This document shows positions 18,032 through 28,388 of a DNA stretch of 64,000 nucleotides, one piece after another. Position numbers and translations under genes: made by a program. The notes beneath the pieces were generated by a model. It saw only the letters and a list, made by a program, of their open reading frames with translations. It was not told the origin of the DNA and searched no databases. Positions within the stretch are counted from its first letter, which is position 1. Each line of letters begins with the position of its first letter. This DNA comes from Streptomyces xanthochromogenes (GTDB lineage: Bacteria > Actinomycetota > Actinomycetes > Streptomycetales > Streptomycetaceae): assembly GCF_014650455.1 (NCBI RefSeq), contig NZ_BMUZ01000001.1:682001-746000 (forward strand). Direction: 5' to 3'.

Positions 18032-18496
18032 TCAGCGCTGGGCGGGCAGCCCGGCCATCTCCAGGGCCTTCTCGTCCGGCTCGATCTCGCTGGTGCAGTA
18101 CGAGCAGCGGCTCGCGATGCCGGGGATCTGGGAGTAGCAGCGGGGGCAGTCGCGCAGCGCGGCCTTGATGTCCACCGGCTTGTCCTTGTCCCGCCGGTCG
18201 AAGCGGGCCTGCACCTTCATCATGGGCACGACGACCAGGAAGTAGAGCACCGCGGCGGTGATCACGAAGGCGATGGCCGCGCCGACGAACTTGCCGTAGG
18301 GGAACGTCACGCCCTCGGCGGTGAAGGTCGCCGTGCTGAAGTCGCCGGTCGAGCGGGTGGCCAGGCCGATCAGCGGGGTGATGAACGCGGTGCTGAAGCC
18401 CGTGACCACCGCGGTGAAGGCCGATCCGACGGCCAGACCGACGGCCATCGTCACTATGTTCCCGCGCAGGATGAAGTCCTTGAACCCGCTCAGCAC
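18032..18496 (-). CDS. mscL: Large-conductance mechanosensitive channel MscL with zinc-ribbon-like tail
   Basis: Homopentameric channel that releases solutes under hypo-osmotic shock. The 154-residue product begins [20 protein letters not shown] with the MscL pore helix ([13 protein letters not shown]) and the second span [20 protein letters not shown]. After the cytoplasmic helix it carries [18 protein letters not shown], two CxxC pairs resembling a zinc ribbon, which the E. coli channel lacks. The GTG at 18496 has GGGAG seven bases upstream. The four genes from 16.2 to 18.5 kb all encode membrane proteins. Confidence 0.92.
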   Translation of the reverse strand: MLSGFKDFILRGNIVTMAVGLAVGSAFTAVVTGFSTAFITPLIGLATRSTGDFSTATFTAEGVTFPYGKFVGAAIAFVITAAVLYFLVVVPMMKVQARFDRRDKDKPVDIKAALRDCPRCYSQIPGIASRCSYCTSEIEPDEKALEMAGLPAQR

Positions 18497-18700
18497 CGCT
18501 CTGCTCCCTGATGTGTCTCGTCTGGTTCCGCGCCGCCGTACCCGCGTACGCGCCCGGATGTGCGCGTACGACAGTGCCTTCTCAAGGGCGTACGCACCAA
18601 ACCGTGCCCTCGCCCCAGGCTGGCCAAAACGCGGCGGCGGCCGCAAGAGGGGCACGCCGTGCCCGGCGCGCCCCGCACGCGCCCACCGGAGGGCGCCTCC

Positions 18701-20287
18701 TCAGAAGAGGGTCACCGAGGCGAAGTGCAGGGCCAGTTGGGGCAGGCCCGACAGGACGACGCCGACGGTCGCGGTGAGCGCGACGGCGACCGCGAGGGGG
18801 GCGGGGACGCGGGAGCGGACGGGCTGCGCGACCGGCCCCGAGGACGCGCCGACGGCCGCGGACGGCTCCCCCGCCGGCTCGGCCGGCGCGACGGCGGTCT
18901 CCGGCGCGCGGAACAGGATCGCGGTCCAGCGCAGGTAGTAGTAGAGGGCGACGACGACGTTGACCGCCATGACGACCGCCAGCCAGCCGAGGCCCGCGTC
19001 CACGGCCGCCGAGAACACGGTGACCTTGGCGAACAGGCCGATGATGCCCGGCGGGAGTCCGGCGAGGCACAGCAGGAAGAAGGCGAGGGCCAGGGCGGCC
19101 AGGGGGCGCTCGGCGTACAGGCCCCGGTAGTCGGTGAGACGGTTCAGCGGCTTGCCGCGGGCGACCAGGGCGGCCACGGCGAACGCGCCCAGGTTCACGA
19201 CGGCGTACATCAGGGCGTACGCGACGGTGGCGCCGACCTTGTTGTCACCGGAGTAGGCGGCGGCCGCGATCGGCACCAAGAGGTAGCCGGCCTGGCCCAC
19301 CGAGGACCAGGCGAGCAGCCGGACCGCACTGTGGGCGCGGGTCGAGGCCTGGCGCACGGCGGCCGCGTTGCCGATGGTCATGGTGAGGGCGGCGAGCACC
19401 GCGAGGGCCGGACCCCACACGTCCGCGTACGCCGGGAAGGCGACGACGGTCACCAGGATCAGCCCGGAGAAGCCGACCGCCTTGCCGACGACGGAGAGGT
19501 AGGCGGCGACGGGCAGCGGCGCGCCCACATAGGTGTCGGGCACCCAGAAGTGGAAGGGTGCCGCGGCCGTCTTGAAGGCGAAGCCGACCAGGGTCAGCAC
19601 GACGCCGGTCTCGGCGACGGTGCCCAGCTGTCCCGGGACGTCCGCGAGCTTGGTGGCGATCTCCGTGAGGTGCAGGGTGCCGGTCGCCGCGTACACGAAG
19701 CTGACGCCGAGCAGCATCACGGCGGTGGCGGTGACCGACGACAGGAAGAACTTCAGGGCCGCCTCGGAGGACAGCCGGTCGCCGCGCTTGAGCCCGACGA
19801 GCGCGAAGGCGGGCAGCGAGGCGACTTCCAGGGCGACGACGAGGGTGGCGAGGTCGCGGGCGGCGGGCAGCAGGGCCGCGCCGGCCGCCGAGGACAGCAG
19901 CAGGAACCAGAACTCGCCCGCCGGGAGCTTCTCCTCGGTGTCCTTCATCGCGAGCAGGGCGGTGAGCAGGGCGCCGCCGAGGACCAGGGCCTGGATGACG
20001 AACGCGAACTGGTCGACGGTGTAGCTGCAGGCGTCCGGGTTCGCGGTCAGGCAGAACGTGGAGCGGCTGCCGGTGCGCAGCGGCACCAGCGCGGCCAGCG
20101 CCGCGACCAGGCCCGCGAGGGTGATCCAGCCGAGCAGCGGCTTGCGCGCGGGCGGCAGGAACAGATCGGCGAGCAGGACGACCAGGGCGACCGCGGCGGC
20201 GATCAGGGGCGGTGCGATCGCGACCCAGTCGACGGACTGGACCAGGCTTGCGGTGCCGGCCGCCGCGATGGTGACGTCGGGGGTCAC
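18701..20287 (-). CDS. nuoN2: NADH-quinone oxidoreductase subunit N, second locus
   Basis: Antiporter-like proton-pumping subunit at the end of a ten-gene nuo operon; 528 residues with about 14 membrane spans. Complex I signatures include LEVASLPAFALVGLKRGD, AFKTAAAPFHFWVPDTYVGAP, with its conserved Lys, and LAWSSVGQAGYLLVP. A Pro/Ala/Glu-rich loop (VAPAEPAGEPSAAVG) precedes the last span. The start overlaps the nuoM2 stop by four bases. It differs clearly from the nuoN at 59.5 kb. Confidence 0.93.
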   Translation of the reverse strand: MTPDVTIAAAGTASLVQSVDWVAIAPPLIAAAVALVVLLADLFLPPARKPLLGWITLAGLVAALAALVPLRTGSRSTFCLTANPDACSYTVDQFAFVIQALVLGGALLTALLAMKDTEEKLPAGEFWFLLLSSAAGAALLPAARDLATLVVALEVASLPAFALVGLKRGDRLSSEAALKFFLSSVTATAVMLLGVSFVYAATGTLHLTEIATKLADVPGQLGTVAETGVVLTLVGFAFKTAAAPFHFWVPDTYVGAPLPVAAYLSVVGKAVGFSGLILVTVVAFPAYADVWGPALAVLAALTMTIGNAAAVRQASTRAHSAVRLLAWSSVGQAGYLLVPIAAAAYSGDNKVGATVAYALMYAVVNLGAFAVAALVARGKPLNRLTDYRGLYAERPLAALALAFFLLCLAGLPPGIIGLFAKVTVFSAAVDAGLGWLAVVMAVNVVVALYYYLRWTAILFRAPETAVAPAEPAGEPSAAVGASSGPVAQPVRSRVPAPLAVAVALTATVGVVLSGLPQLALHFASVTLF

Positions 20288-21858
20288 GACTTGCCTCCTG
20301 CGAGGAGCTTCTGGACGGCCGGGTCGGTCAGGCCGAGGAGGACCGCGGGCCAGAGCCCGGCGAGGACGGTGAGCGCGACGAGCGGGCTCCAGGCGGCGAA
20401 CTCGTAGCCCTGGATGTCGGCGAGTTGCGGGCCCTCGGTGGGCTTGCCGCCCATGCAGACCCGGCGCACGACGACCAGCAGGTACGCGGCGGTGAGCAGG
20501 GTGCCGAGGGCGGCGATCGCCACGAAGGTGAGGAAGGCGGGGCGGCTGAGGCCGGCCGCCGGGTCGAACGCGCCGAACATCGCGAGCATCTCGCCCCAGA
20601 ACCCGGCGAGTCCGGGCAGCCCGAGGGAGGCGACGGCCGCGAAGGCGAGGAGCCCGCCCAGGCGCGGCGCCCTGCCGTAGAGAGCGGCTCCGGTGGCGCC
20701 GGCCAGGGTGTCGAGGTCGGCGGTGCCGTAGCGGTCCTTGAGGGCGCCGACCAGGAAGAACAGCAGGCCCGTGATGAGGCCGTGGGCGATGTTGGCGAAC
20801 AGCGCGCCGTTCACGCCGGTCGGGGTCATCGAGGCGATGCCGAGCAGCACGAAGCCCATGTGGCCGACGGAGGAGTACGCGATGAGCCGCTTCAGGTCGC
20901 CCTTGTTGCCCTGCTTGGCGAGGGCGAGGCAGGCCAGCGAACCGTAGATGATCCCGGCGACGGCGAAGGCGGCCAGATACGGCGCGAAGGTGTGCATGCC
21001 GTGCGGGGCGATCGGCAGCACGATGCGCACGAACCCGTACGTGCCCATCTTCAGGAGGACGCCGGCCAGCAGCACCGAGCCGACGGTCGGGGCGGCGGTG
21101 TGGGCGTCCGGCAGCCAGCTGTGCAGGGGGAACATCGGGGTCTTGACCGCGAGCCCGATCCCGATCGCCAGAACGGCGATGACCTGCACGGACGTGGTCA
21201 GTCCACGGCCGTTGTCAGTGGCGAGTGCCACCATGTCGAAGGTGCCCGCCTTGAGCCCGATCAGGAGCAGGCCGAGCAGCATGACGACGGAGCCGAGCAG
21301 GGTGTAGAGGATGAACTTCCAGGCGGCGGCGGTCCTCCCGGCCCCGCCCCAGCGGGCGATGAGGAAGTACATCGGGATGAGGACCATCTCGAACGCGAGG
21401 AAGAACAGCACGAGATCGAGGACGGCGAAGGTGGCGAGGGTGCCGGACTCCAGGACGAGCAGGAGCGCGACGAACGCCTTCGGGCCCGGGCCCGGCGGCA
21501 TCTTGAAGTAGCTGTACAGCGCGCAGAGGAAGGTCAGCAGCGCGGTCAGGACGACGAGGGGGAGTGAGATGCCGTCGACGCCGAGGTGGAGGTGGACGTT
21601 CAGCGCCGGGATCCACTGGATGTCCGTCGTGGCCTGCATCTTCGACGGGTGGCCGTGGTCGAAGCCGAGCGCGAGGACGATCGCGGCGACCAGGATCACG
21701 CCGGTCACGGTCACGCCGTGGCGGAGCACGGCCTGGTCGGGTCCCTTGCCCCTGAGCCCGGGCGGGGCGGGGAGCAGGGCGGCCACGGCGCCGATGAGGG
21801 GGACGACGACGATGAACGCCAGAAGGAACTGCATCACGGACTCGCTCATATCGATCAC
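20284..21858 (-). CDS. nuoM2: NADH-quinone oxidoreductase subunit M, second locus
   Basis: Antiporter-like subunit of 524 residues with many spans. Key segments are ALVLEI-type FLAFEMVLIPMYFLIARWGG (conserved Glu), GLAVKTPMFPLHSWLPDAHTAAP (conserved Lys), and DLKRLIAYSSVGHMGFVLLG. The start may be GTG at 21858 or ATG three codons inside. It sits three bases after the nuoL2 stop, and its own stop overlaps nuoN2, so expression is coupled. Confidence 0.93.
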   Translation of the reverse strand: MIDMSESVMQFLLAFIVVVPLIGAVAALLPAPPGLRGKGPDQAVLRHGVTVTGVILVAAIVLALGFDHGHPSKMQATTDIQWIPALNVHLHLGVDGISLPLVVLTALLTFLCALYSYFKMPPGPGPKAFVALLLVLESGTLATFAVLDLVLFFLAFEMVLIPMYFLIARWGGAGRTAAAWKFILYTLLGSVVMLLGLLLIGLKAGTFDMVALATDNGRGLTTSVQVIAVLAIGIGLAVKTPMFPLHSWLPDAHTAAPTVGSVLLAGVLLKMGTYGFVRIVLPIAPHGMHTFAPYLAAFAVAGIIYGSLACLALAKQGNKGDLKRLIAYSSVGHMGFVLLGIASMTPTGVNGALFANIAHGLITGLLFFLVGALKDRYGTADLDTLAGATGAALYGRAPRLGGLLAFAAVASLGLPGLAGFWGEMLAMFGAFDPAAGLSRPAFLTFVAIAALGTLLTAAYLLVVVRRVCMGGKPTEGPQLADIQGYEFAAWSPLVALTVLAGLWPAVLLGLTDPAVQKLLAGGKS

Positions 21859-21861
21859 GGC

Positions 21862-23862
21862 TCAGGACCCCGCGGTGACGTTGGCAAGGACGACCACGGC
21901 GGCCGCCAGGACGAGTGAGCCGGCCAGCAGCGCGCTGAGGTAGCTCTGCACATTGCCGTTCTGCGCGCGGCGCACGGCCCGGCCGAGCCACCGCGGCCCG
22001 GCGCCCGCAGCGCGCACGTACGTCTCGACGACCTCCCGGTCCAGGAAGCGGACCAGCTCGGCCGCGGCCAGGACGGGGCGGACGAACAGGGCGGAGTAGA
22101 CGGCGTCCAGGTGGAAGCCGGTGGCCGCGTGGCGGTGCAGCGGGCCGAGCAGGAGACGGCCCGGGTCGGCCGGGTCGGGGGCGGAGGCGATGTCGCCGTA
22201 GACCGCGGTGTGGCTGGCGATGGCCTCCTCCTCGACGAGGCTCCCGTCGCCCTCGGGGTGGGCGGCGACGGCGCCCATCGGGGTGCGGGCGGCCAGGGCC
22301 GAGGTGTGGCGCCAGGCGGCGTAGGTGACCAGGCCGCCGACCAGGGCGACGCCCGTCGACAGGACGGCGGTGGTGACGGCCGGGGTGAGCGCGCGTCCGT
22401 CGAACCAGTCGCCGAGGTAGCCGGTGGTGAGACCGAAGCCGATGGAGGGGATGGCGAGCACCCACAGGACGGCGTTCATGACGAAGGGCTGACGCCCGTG
22501 GTCCGGGGCCTCCGCTCCCCTGCCGCGGAAGGCGAGCAGCCACAGGCGGGTCGCGTACGCGGCGGTCAGGAGGGCGGCGAGGAGCCCGGCGATCAGCACG
22601 ACCCAGCCGGCGCCGGAGGGGGCGACCTGGCTCTCGCCGAGCGCGGTGTGCTCGGCGGCGGACAGGACGGCCTCCTTGGAGAAGAAGCCGGCGAAGGGCG
22701 GGATCGCGGCGAGCGCGAGCAGGGCGACGGTCATCGTCCAGAACGCGTCGGGGACGCGCTTGGCCAGGCCGCCCATGCGGGACATGGCGGTCAGGGAGTT
22801 GGTGCCGGCCGCGTGGATGACCACGCCGGCGGCGAGGAAGAGCAGCGCCTTGAACGCGCCGTGCGAAAGGAGGTGGAAGACGGCGGCCCCGCGGTCACCG
22901 ACGGCCAGGGCGCCCGACAGATAGCCGAGCTGGCCGATGGTCGAGTAGGCGAGGACGCGCTTGATGTCGTCCTGGGCGAGCGCGGCGAGGCCCGAGCCGA
23001 CCATGGTGATCGCGGCCATCACGGCGAGCACGGTCATCGCGGCGGCGGACGCGGCGAAGACGGGCAGCAGCCGGGCCACGAAGTAGATGCCGGCGGCGAC
23101 CATCGTCGCGGCGTGGATCAGCGCGGAGACCGGGGTCGGGCCGGCCATCGCGTCGGGCAGCCAGGTGTGCAGCGGGAACTGGGCGGACTTGCCGGCCACG
23201 CCCGCGAGCAGCAGCAGGGCGATGAGGGTGGGGTGGTCGATGCCGCCGGTCAGGGCGGCCTGGACGACGCCGGTGATCCGGAACGTACCGGCGTCGGTGG
23301 CGAGCGCGAACAGACCGATGAGGAAGGGGACGTCGCCGAGCTTGGTGACCAGGAAGGCCTTCAGCGAGGCGGCCCGCGCCTCGGGGGTCTCCCAGTAGTG
23401 GCCGACCAGGAAGTACGAGCAGATGCCCATGATCTCCCAGCCGACCAGGAGGACCATCAGGTCGCCGGAGTAGACGACGAGCAGCATCGCGGAGGTGAAG
23501 AGGGAGACGAGCGCGGCGTACGAGGTGTAGCGCGGGTCGTCGCGCAGATAGCCCGTCGAGTAGAGCTGGACGCAGGTGGCGACCAGGCCGACCAGGACGG
23601 CGACGAGGACCGCGAACCCGTCCAGGTGGAGGGCGAGTTCGATCGGCACCGAGCCGGTCGGGGTGAGCCGGGTGGCCGCGTCGATCGCCTTGCCGCCGCC
23701 CTGGTCCACGGCGACGACGACGGCGAGGACGAACGCGGCGAACGTCGGCAGCACCGCGAGCGGGCGGACGAAGCCGGGCGCGCGTCGGCCGAGCAGCAGG
23801 CCGGCCGCGGCGCCGAGGAACGGCAGGAGCGGGACGAGGACGGCGAGGGTCGTGGTGGTCAC
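21862..23862 (-). CDS. nuoL2: NADH-quinone oxidoreductase subunit L, second locus
   Basis: Largest antiporter-like subunit, 666 residues. It shows [53 protein letters not shown] and [19 protein letters not shown]. The C-terminal part contains the long lateral helix region and ends with a final span ([18 protein letters not shown]). The ATG overlaps the nuoK2 stop by four bases. Confidence 0.94.
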   Translation of the reverse strand: MTTTTLAVLVPLLPFLGAAAGLLLGRRAPGFVRPLAVLPTFAAFVLAVVVAVDQGGGKAIDAATRLTPTGSVPIELALHLDGFAVLVAVLVGLVATCVQLYSTGYLRDDPRYTSYAALVSLFTSAMLLVVYSGDLMVLLVGWEIMGICSYFLVGHYWETPEARAASLKAFLVTKLGDVPFLIGLFALATDAGTFRITGVVQAALTGGIDHPTLIALLLLAGVAGKSAQFPLHTWLPDAMAGPTPVSALIHAATMVAAGIYFVARLLPVFAASAAAMTVLAVMAAITMVGSGLAALAQDDIKRVLAYSTIGQLGYLSGALAVGDRGAAVFHLLSHGAFKALLFLAAGVVIHAAGTNSLTAMSRMGGLAKRVPDAFWTMTVALLALAAIPPFAGFFSKEAVLSAAEHTALGESQVAPSGAGWVVLIAGLLAALLTAAYATRLWLLAFRGRGAEAPDHGRQPFVMNAVLWVLAIPSIGFGLTTGYLGDWFDGRALTPAVTTAVLSTGVALVGGLVTYAAWRHTSALAARTPMGAVAAHPEGDGSLVEEEAIASHTAVYGDIASAPDPADPGRLLLGPLHRHAATGFHLDAVYSALFVRPVLAAAELVRFLDREVVETYVRAAGAGPRWLGRAVRRAQNGNVQSYLSALLAGSLVLAAAVVVLANVTAGS

Positions 23863-24233
23863 GCGGCGGCCTCAGCCTTCTGTGCCGGGGCGGCGGGGTC
23901 TTCGGGTTCGGCCGGGTCGGGGCCGGGGTCCTCGGCGGTGTCGCGGAGCCGGTCGATGTCGGAGGTGCCGCGGTTGCGGTACACGGCGAGCACGATCGCG
24001 AGGCCGATGCCGATCTCGGCGGCGGCGATGGCGATCGTGAACAGGGTGAGCGCCTGACCGCCGTGGAGGGTGTCGCGCAGCCAGACGTCGAAGGCGACGA
24101 GGTTGAGGTTGACGGCGTTGAGCATCAGCTCGACGGACATCAGGACCAGGATCGCGTTGCGGCGCGCGAGCACGCCGTAGAGACCGGTGCAGAACAGGAG
24201 GACGGCGAGCACGGCGGGATAGGCGAGGTGCAT
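23859..24233 (-). CDS. nuoK2: NADH-quinone oxidoreductase subunit K, second locus
   Basis: Three-span subunit with the conserved membrane glutamates in [19 protein letters not shown] and [20 protein letters not shown]. At 124 residues it is longer than the usual about 100, because of an acidic Pro/Ala tail ([18 protein letters not shown]). Its ATG overlaps the nuoJ2 stop by one base (TGATG). Confidence 0.94.
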   Translation of the reverse strand: MHLAYPAVLAVLLFCTGLYGVLARRNAILVLMSVELMLNAVNLNLVAFDVWLRDTLHGGQALTLFTIAIAAAEIGIGLAIVLAVYRNRGTSDIDRLRDTAEDPGPDPAEPEDPAAPAQKAEAAA

Positions 24234-24844
24234 CAGCGCGACTCCGTCTCACGGGGGGCGGCGGCCGGGGCATCACCGGGGGCGTCGTCCGGGGCGCTCT
24301 TGCGGGACAGCACGATCGCGCCGACCAGAGCGGCCAGGAGCAGCACGGACAGCGCCTCGAAGGGCAGCACCCAGTGCCGGAAGAGGATCTCGCCGGACAC
24401 CTTGGTCGAGCCCTGGGCCGGTCCGTCGAGGTCGATCCAGCTGGTGCGGAAGGCGTCCACGACGACCCAGACCAGGGTCCCGGCGGCGGCGACGGCCACC
24501 GCGAGGGCCACCCAGCGGTTGCCGGAGTCGGCGTCCGGGGAGCGGCCGATGGGGGCCTTGGTGAGCATCAGACCGAACAGGAGGAGCACCACGATCGAAC
24601 CGACGTAGATGAGGACCTGCACCCAGGCGATGAACTCGGCCGTGAGCAGCAGGTATTCCACGGCCAGGCCGCCGAGCGCGACGACCAGCCACAGCGCGGC
24701 GTGCACCAGCTGGCGGGTCGTGACGGTCATGACGGCCGCGCCGAGGGTGGCGATCCCGACGAGGAGGAAGGCGATCTCCACGCCGTTCGGCGACAGGAAG
24801 CCCTGCGGTGCGGTGAGGGCCGCCTGGGCGAGGGTCGCGCTCAT
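24233..24844 (-). CDS. nuoJ2: NADH-quinone oxidoreductase subunit J, second locus
   Basis: Five-span membrane subunit, 203 residues. It contains the family stretch [22 protein letters not shown] and [21 protein letters not shown] charged low-complexity tail ([20 protein letters not shown]) follows the last span. The ATG overlaps the nuoI2 stop by four bases. Confidence 0.93.
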   Translation of the reverse strand: MSATLAQAALTAPQGFLSPNGVEIAFLLVGIATLGAAVMTVTTRQLVHAALWLVVALGGLAVEYLLLTAEFIAWVQVLIYVGSIVVLLLFGLMLTKAPIGRSPDADSGNRWVALAVAVAAAGTLVWVVVDAFRTSWIDLDGPAQGSTKVSGEILFRHWVLPFEALSVLLLAALVGAIVLSRKSAPDDAPGDAPAAAPRETESR

Positions 24845-25608
24845 GACTGGCCTCCCTCGGGGCCGGAGTTCGGGGTGGGGTCACTGGGGCCGGTGGGGCC
24901 GGTGGGGCCGGTGGGGCCGGTGGGGCCGGTGGGGTTCGAGGGAGCAGCGCCCTCGGACGGCCCGGCCGCCTCGGCGGGACCGGCCGCCTGATCGGCCTGT
25001 GCGGCAGCCTGCTCGGCGGCGGCCTGCTGCGCCGCGGCTGCCTCCGCCGCCTCCGCCGCCTGCGCGGCGGCCAGCTTGTCGGCGGCCTTGCGGGCGGCGG
25101 CGACTTCCTTCGGCTCCTCGGCGCCGGGGTCGAGCGCGGGCGGGGCCGGGACCGTCCACATCCACTCGCGCAGCTTGTCGCGCTCGTGGGTGAGCTCGTG
25201 GATGTCCGTCTCCGCGTACTCGAACTCAGGGGACCAGAACAGCGCGTCGAAGGGGCACACCTCGATGCAGATACCGCAGTACATGCACAGCGAGAAGTCG
25301 ATCGCGAAGCGGTCGAGGACATTGCGGCTGCGTTCGCGGCCGCCCTCGACGGCGGCGGGCACCGTCTCCTTGTGGGAGTCGATGTAGATGCACCAGTCGG
25401 GGCACTCGCGGGCGCACAGCATGCAGACCGTGCAGTTCTCCTCGAACAGGCCGATCACGCCCCGGCTGCGGGGCGGGAGTTCGGGCTGGACATCGGGGTA
25501 CTGCGCGGTGACGGTCTTCTTCGTCATCGTGCGGAGCGTGACGGCGAGGCCCTTGGCGAGGCCGGAACCGGGGATACGGGGCCGGGTGGGCGGGAGGGAC
25601 TCAGACAT
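24841..25608 (-). CDS. nuoI2: NADH-quinone oxidoreductase subunit I (2x[4Fe-4S]), second locus, with low-complexity tail
   Basis: Iron-sulfur subunit that passes electrons towards the N2 cluster. The 255-residue product has two ferredoxin motifs, [12 protein letters not shown] and [12 protein letters not shown], so both [4Fe-4S] clusters are expected. About 90 residues follow the core: an Ala/Glu-rich, possibly helical stretch ([20 protein letters not shown]) and a collagen-like GPT repeat. Typical NuoI lacks this tail. ATG at 25608 overlaps the nuoH2 stop by one base. Confidence 0.94.
   Translation of the reverse strand: MSESLPPTRPRIPGSGLAKGLAVTLRTMTKKTVTAQYPDVQPELPPRSRGVIGLFEENCTVCMLCARECPDWCIYIDSHKETVPAAVEGGRERSRNVLDRFAIDFSLCMYCGICIEVCPFDALFWSPEFEYAETDIHELTHERDKLREWMWTVPAPPALDPGAEEPKEVAAARKAADKLAAAQAAEAAEAAAAQQAAAEQAAAQADQAAGPAEAAGPSEGAAPSNPTGPTGPTGPTGPTGPSDPTPNSGPEGGQS
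24886..24930. repeat. Five tandem 9-bp repeats in nuoI2
   Basis: Five uninterrupted copies of ggggccggt encode a Gly-Pro-Thr collagen-like stretch in the NuoI2 tail. Being in frame, copy-number slippage would change the tail length without breaking the gene. Confidence 0.9.
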
Positions 25609-26576
25609 CAGCTGATCGCCACCTTCACGATGCCGGTGAGCGCGATCTGCGCGAGTGCGAGCGGGATGAGCGTGGTCCAGGCGAGCTTCTGCAGCTGGTC
25701 CTCGCGGAGGCGGGGGTAGCTGACCCGGAGCCAGATCACGACGAAGGCGAGTACGGCCGTCTTGAGCAGGGTCCAGACCCAGCCGAGGCCGTCCGCGCCC
25801 CACGGCCCGTGCCAGCCGCCCAGGAACAGGACGGTGGTCAGGCCGCACAGGACGACGATGCCGGCGTACTCGGCGAGCAGGAACAGCGCGAAGCGCAGGC
25901 CCGTGTACTCGGTGTACGCGCCGAAGATGATCTCGGAGTCGGCGACGGGCATGTCGAAGGGCGGGCGCTGGAGTTCGGCGAGGCCCGCGACGAAGAAGAC
26001 GAGGGCGCCGACGATCTGCCACGGCAGCCACCACCAGTGGAAGGCGTTGAGGATGCCGGGCAGCGAGACGGTACCGGCCGCCATCGCCACGGATGCGGCG
26101 GCGAGCAGCATCGGCAGTTCGTACGCGAGCAGCTGGGCCGCGGTACGGAGTCCGCCGAGGAGGGAGAACTTGTTGGCCGAGGCCCAGCCCGCCATCAGCG
26201 AGCCGAGCACGCCCACGCCCATCACGGCGAGCACGAAGAAGATGCCCGCGTCGACGACCTGGCCGACGGCACCCTCACTCGGGCCGATCGGGATCACCAC
26301 GAGGACGAGCAGGTAGGGCAACAGGGCTACGGCGGGGGCGAGTTGGAAGATGCGCCGGTCGGCGGCCGCCGGGACGATGTCCTCCTTCTGGGCGAACTTC
26401 ACGCCGTCCGCGACGAGCTGGGCCCAGCCGTGGAAGCCGCCGGCGTACATCGGGCCGAGCCGGCCCTGCATGTGCGCCATCACCTTGTGCTCGGTCTGCC
26501 CGACGACGAGGGGGAGGACCAGGAACACGACGAAGACGACGACGAGGCGGACGGCGACGTCGAGTGCGTCATTCAC
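25608..26576 (-). CDS. nuoH2: NADH-quinone oxidoreductase subunit H, second locus
   Basis: Membrane subunit near the quinone site, 322 residues. It shows [20 protein letters not shown] (family GPN/RLGP motif), [46 protein letters not shown] and [14 protein letters not shown]. The GTG at 26576 gives [17 protein letters not shown], leading straight into span 1. It overlaps nuoC2 by eight bases. Confidence 0.94.
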   Translation of the reverse strand: MNDALDVAVRLVVVFVVFLVLPLVVGQTEHKVMAHMQGRLGPMYAGGFHGWAQLVADGVKFAQKEDIVPAAADRRIFQLAPAVALLPYLLVLVVIPIGPSEGAVGQVVDAGIFFVLAVMGVGVLGSLMAGWASANKFSLLGGLRTAAQLLAYELPMLLAAASVAMAAGTVSLPGILNAFHWWWLPWQIVGALVFFVAGLAELQRPPFDMPVADSEIIFGAYTEYTGLRFALFLLAEYAGIVVLCGLTTVLFLGGWHGPWGADGLGWVWTLLKTAVLAFVVIWLRVSYPRLREDQLQKLAWTTLIPLALAQIALTGIVKVAIS

Positions 26577-27786
26577 GCGGCTCGCCTCCGGCGGGGTCGG
26601 TGGGTTCGGCGGGGTCGTGGGGCTCGGGCTCTTCGGCTGCGGGTGCCGGGGCGGGCTTCGCCGCCGGCTCCTCCTCGCCGAAGGCGGGTTTCGGGCTGTG
26701 CCAGGGGGCGTCCGAGCTGCGCGTACGGGGCGGAGCGGCGGCCCGCCTCTCGGCGTCGCCGCCCTGCTGCGAGGCGGAGCCCTCGCTCGCGCTCCGGCTC
26801 CGCCGGGGCCGAGCGGCCGGAGCCTCCGGGGCGTCGGCCACCTCGGCGGGGCCGGGGGCCTCGGGAGCGGTCGGGACCCCGGGACCCTCCGGAGCGGGGG
26901 CCTCGGGAGCGGTCGGGCTCTCGGGAGCGGCCGGGGTCGTCTGTGACGCCGAGCCCTCGCTCGCGGTGCGGGTGCGCCTCGGGCGTACGGCGGGGGCTTC
27001 CGAAGGCGCGGGCTCCGGGGCCACGGCACCCTCCGTACCGGCCGGAGTCACGCCACCCTCCGTACCGCCCGGGGGCGCCTGTGAGGCCGAGCCCTCCGAC
27101 ACGCTTCGGGCGCGCCGCACCGGGCGCTCCCCCGCCGCGCGGGCCGGGCGTTCGGCTCCGGCCGCTCCGGCCGCACGCGGGGTGCGGGCCGGGCGGGCCG
27201 GGGCCGGGGGCAGCTGGCCCTTGAGGGGGCCCCATTCGTTCGGGTCGGGGACGCCGGGCGGGAGCATCTGGCGGCGCTTGGGGCCGCCGTGCTCCGACTC
27301 CCCCGGCTCCTTCGCGCCCGGCCACGCCTTGGCGACGCGGGCCGCGAGGACGAAGTCCTTGCGCAGGGGGTGGCCCTCGAAGTTCTCGGGGAGGAGCAGC
27401 GGAACCAGGTGCGGGTGGTCACTGAAGTCCACGCCGAACATCTCGTGGGTCTCGCGCTCGTGCCAGGCCGCGCCCGCGTAGACGTCGATGGCGGAGGCCA
27501 GCACCGGCGCCGAGTGCGGCACGGTCGTGCGCACGAGCAGGCGGCGCACCCGGCCCTCGCCGAGCGAGACGACGTGCGCGCAGATCCGGAAGCCGGAGCC
27601 GGGCTCGTCGACGGCGCTCAGCCAGTCGAAGTAGGTGCAGCCCAGCTTGTCGCGGGCGATTTCGAGCGCGGCGATCCAGGAGCCGGCCGGCACGTCGACG
27701 GTGAGCAGCCCGTAGGCCTCCTCCGCCGTGGCCTCCGCGCCGAAGATCTCGGTGACGCCGTCGGGCAGGGTGTCGTACGCGGTCAC
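26569..27786 (-). CDS. nuoC2: NADH-quinone oxidoreductase subunit C, second locus, with long repeat-bearing C-terminal extension
   Basis: Residues 1 to about 190 form a normal 30-kDa subunit core: [35 protein letters not shown] and [16 protein letters not shown]. Residues 190-405 are Pro/Ala/Glu-rich and probably disordered. They carry three copies of R-R-x-R-[ST]-x-SEGSASQ (residues 224-236, 270-282 and 328-340). Ordinary NuoC ends near residue 200. There is no fused or adjacent NuoD. The ends overlap nuoB2 by four bases and nuoH2 by eight, and the frame is continuous, so the extension is real coding sequence. Confidence 0.92.
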   Translation of the reverse strand: MTAYDTLPDGVTEIFGAEATAEEAYGLLTVDVPAGSWIAALEIARDKLGCTYFDWLSAVDEPGSGFRICAHVVSLGEGRVRRLLVRTTVPHSAPVLASAIDVYAGAAWHERETHEMFGVDFSDHPHLVPLLLPENFEGHPLRKDFVLAARVAKAWPGAKEPGESEHGGPKRRQMLPPGVPDPNEWGPLKGQLPPAPARPARTPRAAGAAGAERPARAAGERPVRRARSVSEGSASQAPPGGTEGGVTPAGTEGAVAPEPAPSEAPAVRPRRTRTASEGSASQTTPAAPESPTAPEAPAPEGPGVPTAPEAPGPAEVADAPEAPAARPRRSRSASEGSASQQGGDAERRAAAPPRTRSSDAPWHSPKPAFGEEEPAAKPAPAPAAEEPEPHDPAEPTDPAGGEPRE

Positions 27787-28388
27787 GCCCGGTCCTCCCC
27801 CGGGGTCGGCGGGGCGGCGACGAGCCCGCTGGTCAGCTGGGCGGGGGTGGCCGCGTTCGCGTACCGCTCACCGAGCGACTCGCGGGCGATCTTCTCCTGG
27901 AGCTTGAGGATGCCCTGGAGCAGCGCCTCGGGCCGGGGCGGGCAGCCGGGCACGTACACGTCGACCGGGATGATCTGGTCCACGCCCTTGGTCACCGAGT
28001 ACGAATCCCAGTACGGGCCGCCGCAGTTGGAGCAGGCGCCGAAGGAGATGACGTACTTGGGCTCGGGCATCTGCTCGTAGAGCCGCTTGACCGCGGGCGC
28101 CATCTTGTCCGTCACCGTGCCGGAGACGATCATGAGGTCGGCCTGGCGCGGTCCGGGCGCGAAGGGGATCACGCCGAGCCGGATGAAGTCGTGGCGGGCC
28201 ATGGAGGCCGCGATGAACTCGATGGCGCAGCAGGCGAGGCCGAAGTTGAAGACCCAGAGGCTGTAGCGGCGGCCCCAGTTGAGGACCACCTTCATCGGCT
28301 CGGGGGCCAGGCGCGAGAGCACGCCCAGCTTCTTCGGCTCGGGCAGCAGCACGGGCTGCGACGCGGGTCCGGGAGTCGTCACGTCCAT
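27783..28388 (-). CDS. nuoB2: NADH-quinone oxidoreductase subunit B, second locus
   Basis: Subunit holding the terminal N2 [4Fe-4S] cluster; 201 residues. All ligands are visible: adjacent cysteines in [10 protein letters not shown], then [13 protein letters not shown] and [17 protein letters not shown] at 28388 overlaps the nuoA2 end by ten bases. It would normally pair with NuoD, which is absent from this operon. Confidence 0.95.
   Translation of the reverse strand: MDVTTPGPASQPVLLPEPKKLGVLSRLAPEPMKVVLNWGRRYSLWVFNFGLACCAIEFIAASMARHDFIRLGVIPFAPGPRQADLMIVSGTVTDKMAPAVKRLYEQMPEPKYVISFGACSNCGGPYWDSYSVTKGVDQIIPVDVYVPGCPPRPEALLQGILKLQEKIARESLGERYANAATPAQLTSGLVAAPPTPGEDRA

Noticed and set aside
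22111..24057. A 648-codon plus-strand open frame opposite nuoL2
   Set aside because: It is the mirror of a well-conserved complex I gene in GC-rich DNA. Its composition (Gly/Arg/Asp/Glu-rich, no domain) is that of an antisense shadow.
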